A stretch of DNA of 52,635 bases, taken from positions 274,733-327,367 of the forward strand of contig JACIYJ010000003.1 of assembly GCA_014360015.1 (NCBI GenBank), read 5' to 3'. A model generated the notes under the pieces. That model was not told the DNA's origin and ran no database searches. It saw only the letters and a program-made list of their open reading frames with translations. The position numbers and the translations under genes are program-made. The stretch is from Candidatus Aminicenantota bacterium (GTDB lineage: Bacteria; Acidobacteriota; Aminicenantia; Aminicenantales; Saccharicenantaceae). This document shows, one piece after another, positions 52,009-52,635 of this stretch (the stretch's first letter is position 1; every line of letters begins with the position of its first letter).

Positions 52009-52635
52009 TTACGACCTCCAACAGACAAGGTCCTTGGCTGATACATGATATCCAGGTTGGGGGAAGAGTTTCATATAAAGGTCGGTAAGCTTATCCAGCT
52101 GGACTACAGGAAACAGCGCTATTAGCTTCGGAAGCTTTGTTTCCATCCTGAGCTTCTTGTATGGCGTCATACCAAGCGTCGAGTGATGTCGCAGAGTATT
52201 ATACATAAACTGCCATCTCAAGGCCCTGAAGTAAAACTCCTTAAGGTCCGCACAGCGTTCTATCTGCGGGATGTAGAACTCGTTATCATCAGTCTGATGC
52301 GACCGTTCCACGAAGGCCTGATACTCCTTCTTCCCCTTGGGTATATGCAAAAGCTCAGCCTTGAGCGGAGTGAAGATCTTCTCGTTGAGGTACTCCAACT
52401 TATCCGGCGACTTGCCCCCAAACTCCTCCCCGTTGTCGGTCTGAAGCGTTATCTTGTGTTCTATTCCAAAACTTCTCAGAAAGTAAATAATCATCAACAT
52501 GAACAACAATCCGTTGGTGAAGGTCTTCTCGTAGGAGTAGGAGATAAACCTTAACCTGGTCTTCACATCTATGGCTGTCCACTGATAGGGAGGGATGTTT
52601 AGTCTCCTGGCCCAGCGCAGGGTCTCCTCCGACAG
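52009..52635 (-). CDS. DDE integrase-core transposase, cut by the window end
   Basis: The frame is open from the window edge (52635) to the stop at 52009, about 208 residues; the start lies outside. The RNase H-like core is visible: YQWTAIDVKTRLRF (first Asp), ITLQTDNGEEFGG (second Asp) and AFVERSHQTDDNEFY (Glu), followed by MYNTLRHHSTLGMTPYKKL, typical of IS481/IS3-type rve transposases. It is intact as far as seen. It stands downstream of the APC permease, convergent, with about 40 bases between. Confidence 0.85.
   Translation of the reverse strand: MSEETLRWARRLNIPPYQWTAIDVKTRLRFISYSYEKTFTNGLLFMLMIIYFLRSFGIEHKITLQTDNGEEFGGKSPDKLEYLNEKIFTPLKAELLHIPKGKKEYQAFVERSHQTDDNEFYIPQIERCADLKEFYFRALRWQFMYNTLRHHSTLGMTPYKKLRMETKLPKLIALFPVVQLDKLTDLYMKLFPQPGYHVSAKDLVCWRS

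Overview
The window looks like a chromosomal segment from a Gram-negative (diderm), anaerobic, heterotrophic bacterium of medium G+C. Signs of an outer membrane are a small beta-barrel protein, lipoproteins, a TonB-like C-terminal domain and a large barrel protein. Signs of anaerobic, peptide or organic-acid based life are an aldehyde:ferredoxin oxidoreductase, GltS, two APC permeases and several exported peptidases. EF-G is of the mitochondrial/spd type found in spirochaetes, planctomycetes and some deltaproteobacteria. An Aminicenantes/Acidobacteria-like lineage fits, but this is inference and no rRNA is present to test it. I found no tRNA, rRNA or CRISPR array.

Layout. 0-12.4 kb: GT87-like membrane glycosyltransferase, beta-propeller/transglutaminase protein, papain-family peptidase with an OMP, a lipoprotein, a YgjP-like metallopeptidase, a FucP-type sugar importer with a ROK sugar kinase, and a second transglutaminase protein. 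12.5-23.5 kb: SSS symporter, DUF47-Pit phosphate uptake operon, APC permease, EF-G with a RecA/KaiC-like ATPase, and an M16 peptidase pair. 23.7-31.7 kb: a carboxylic-acid block with GltS, an aconitase-family dehydratase (two subunits), an ICL/PEP-mutase-family lyase with a KRCGH motif, a divergent carboxylate-type MFS carrier and an AOR-family enzyme. 31.7-37.5 kb: a compact minus-strand locus that resembles a divergent chaperone-usher pilus system. 37.6-41.5 kb: decayed mnmA, a TonB-domain lipoprotein, a broken IS110 transposase and a sigma54 activator with a dead receiver domain. 41.6-52.6 kb: Dol-P-mannose synthase-like GT2, pyrE plus a Maf-RlmD fusion, bacterioferritin, truD-rluB-ispD, an inositol-phosphate cytidylyltransferase with the ruins of its fused DIPP synthase domain, a secreted hypothetical protein, an APC permease and a DDE transposase cut by the window end.

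The most interesting part is the 31.7-37.5 kb locus. It has four related small exported beta proteins, a PapD-like chaperone and a 782-residue barrel ending in SdrD-B-like domains, all on one strand. The first gene sits behind an exact sigma54 (-24/-12) promoter. The second has its own strong sigma70 promoter and a strong terminator, as expected for a major subunit, and the chaperone gene has another promoter behind that terminator. A sigma54 activator whose receiver lacks the phospho-acceptor Asp lies about 3 kb away and is the obvious candidate regulator. Assignment to the chaperone-usher class is by architecture, not by proven homology.
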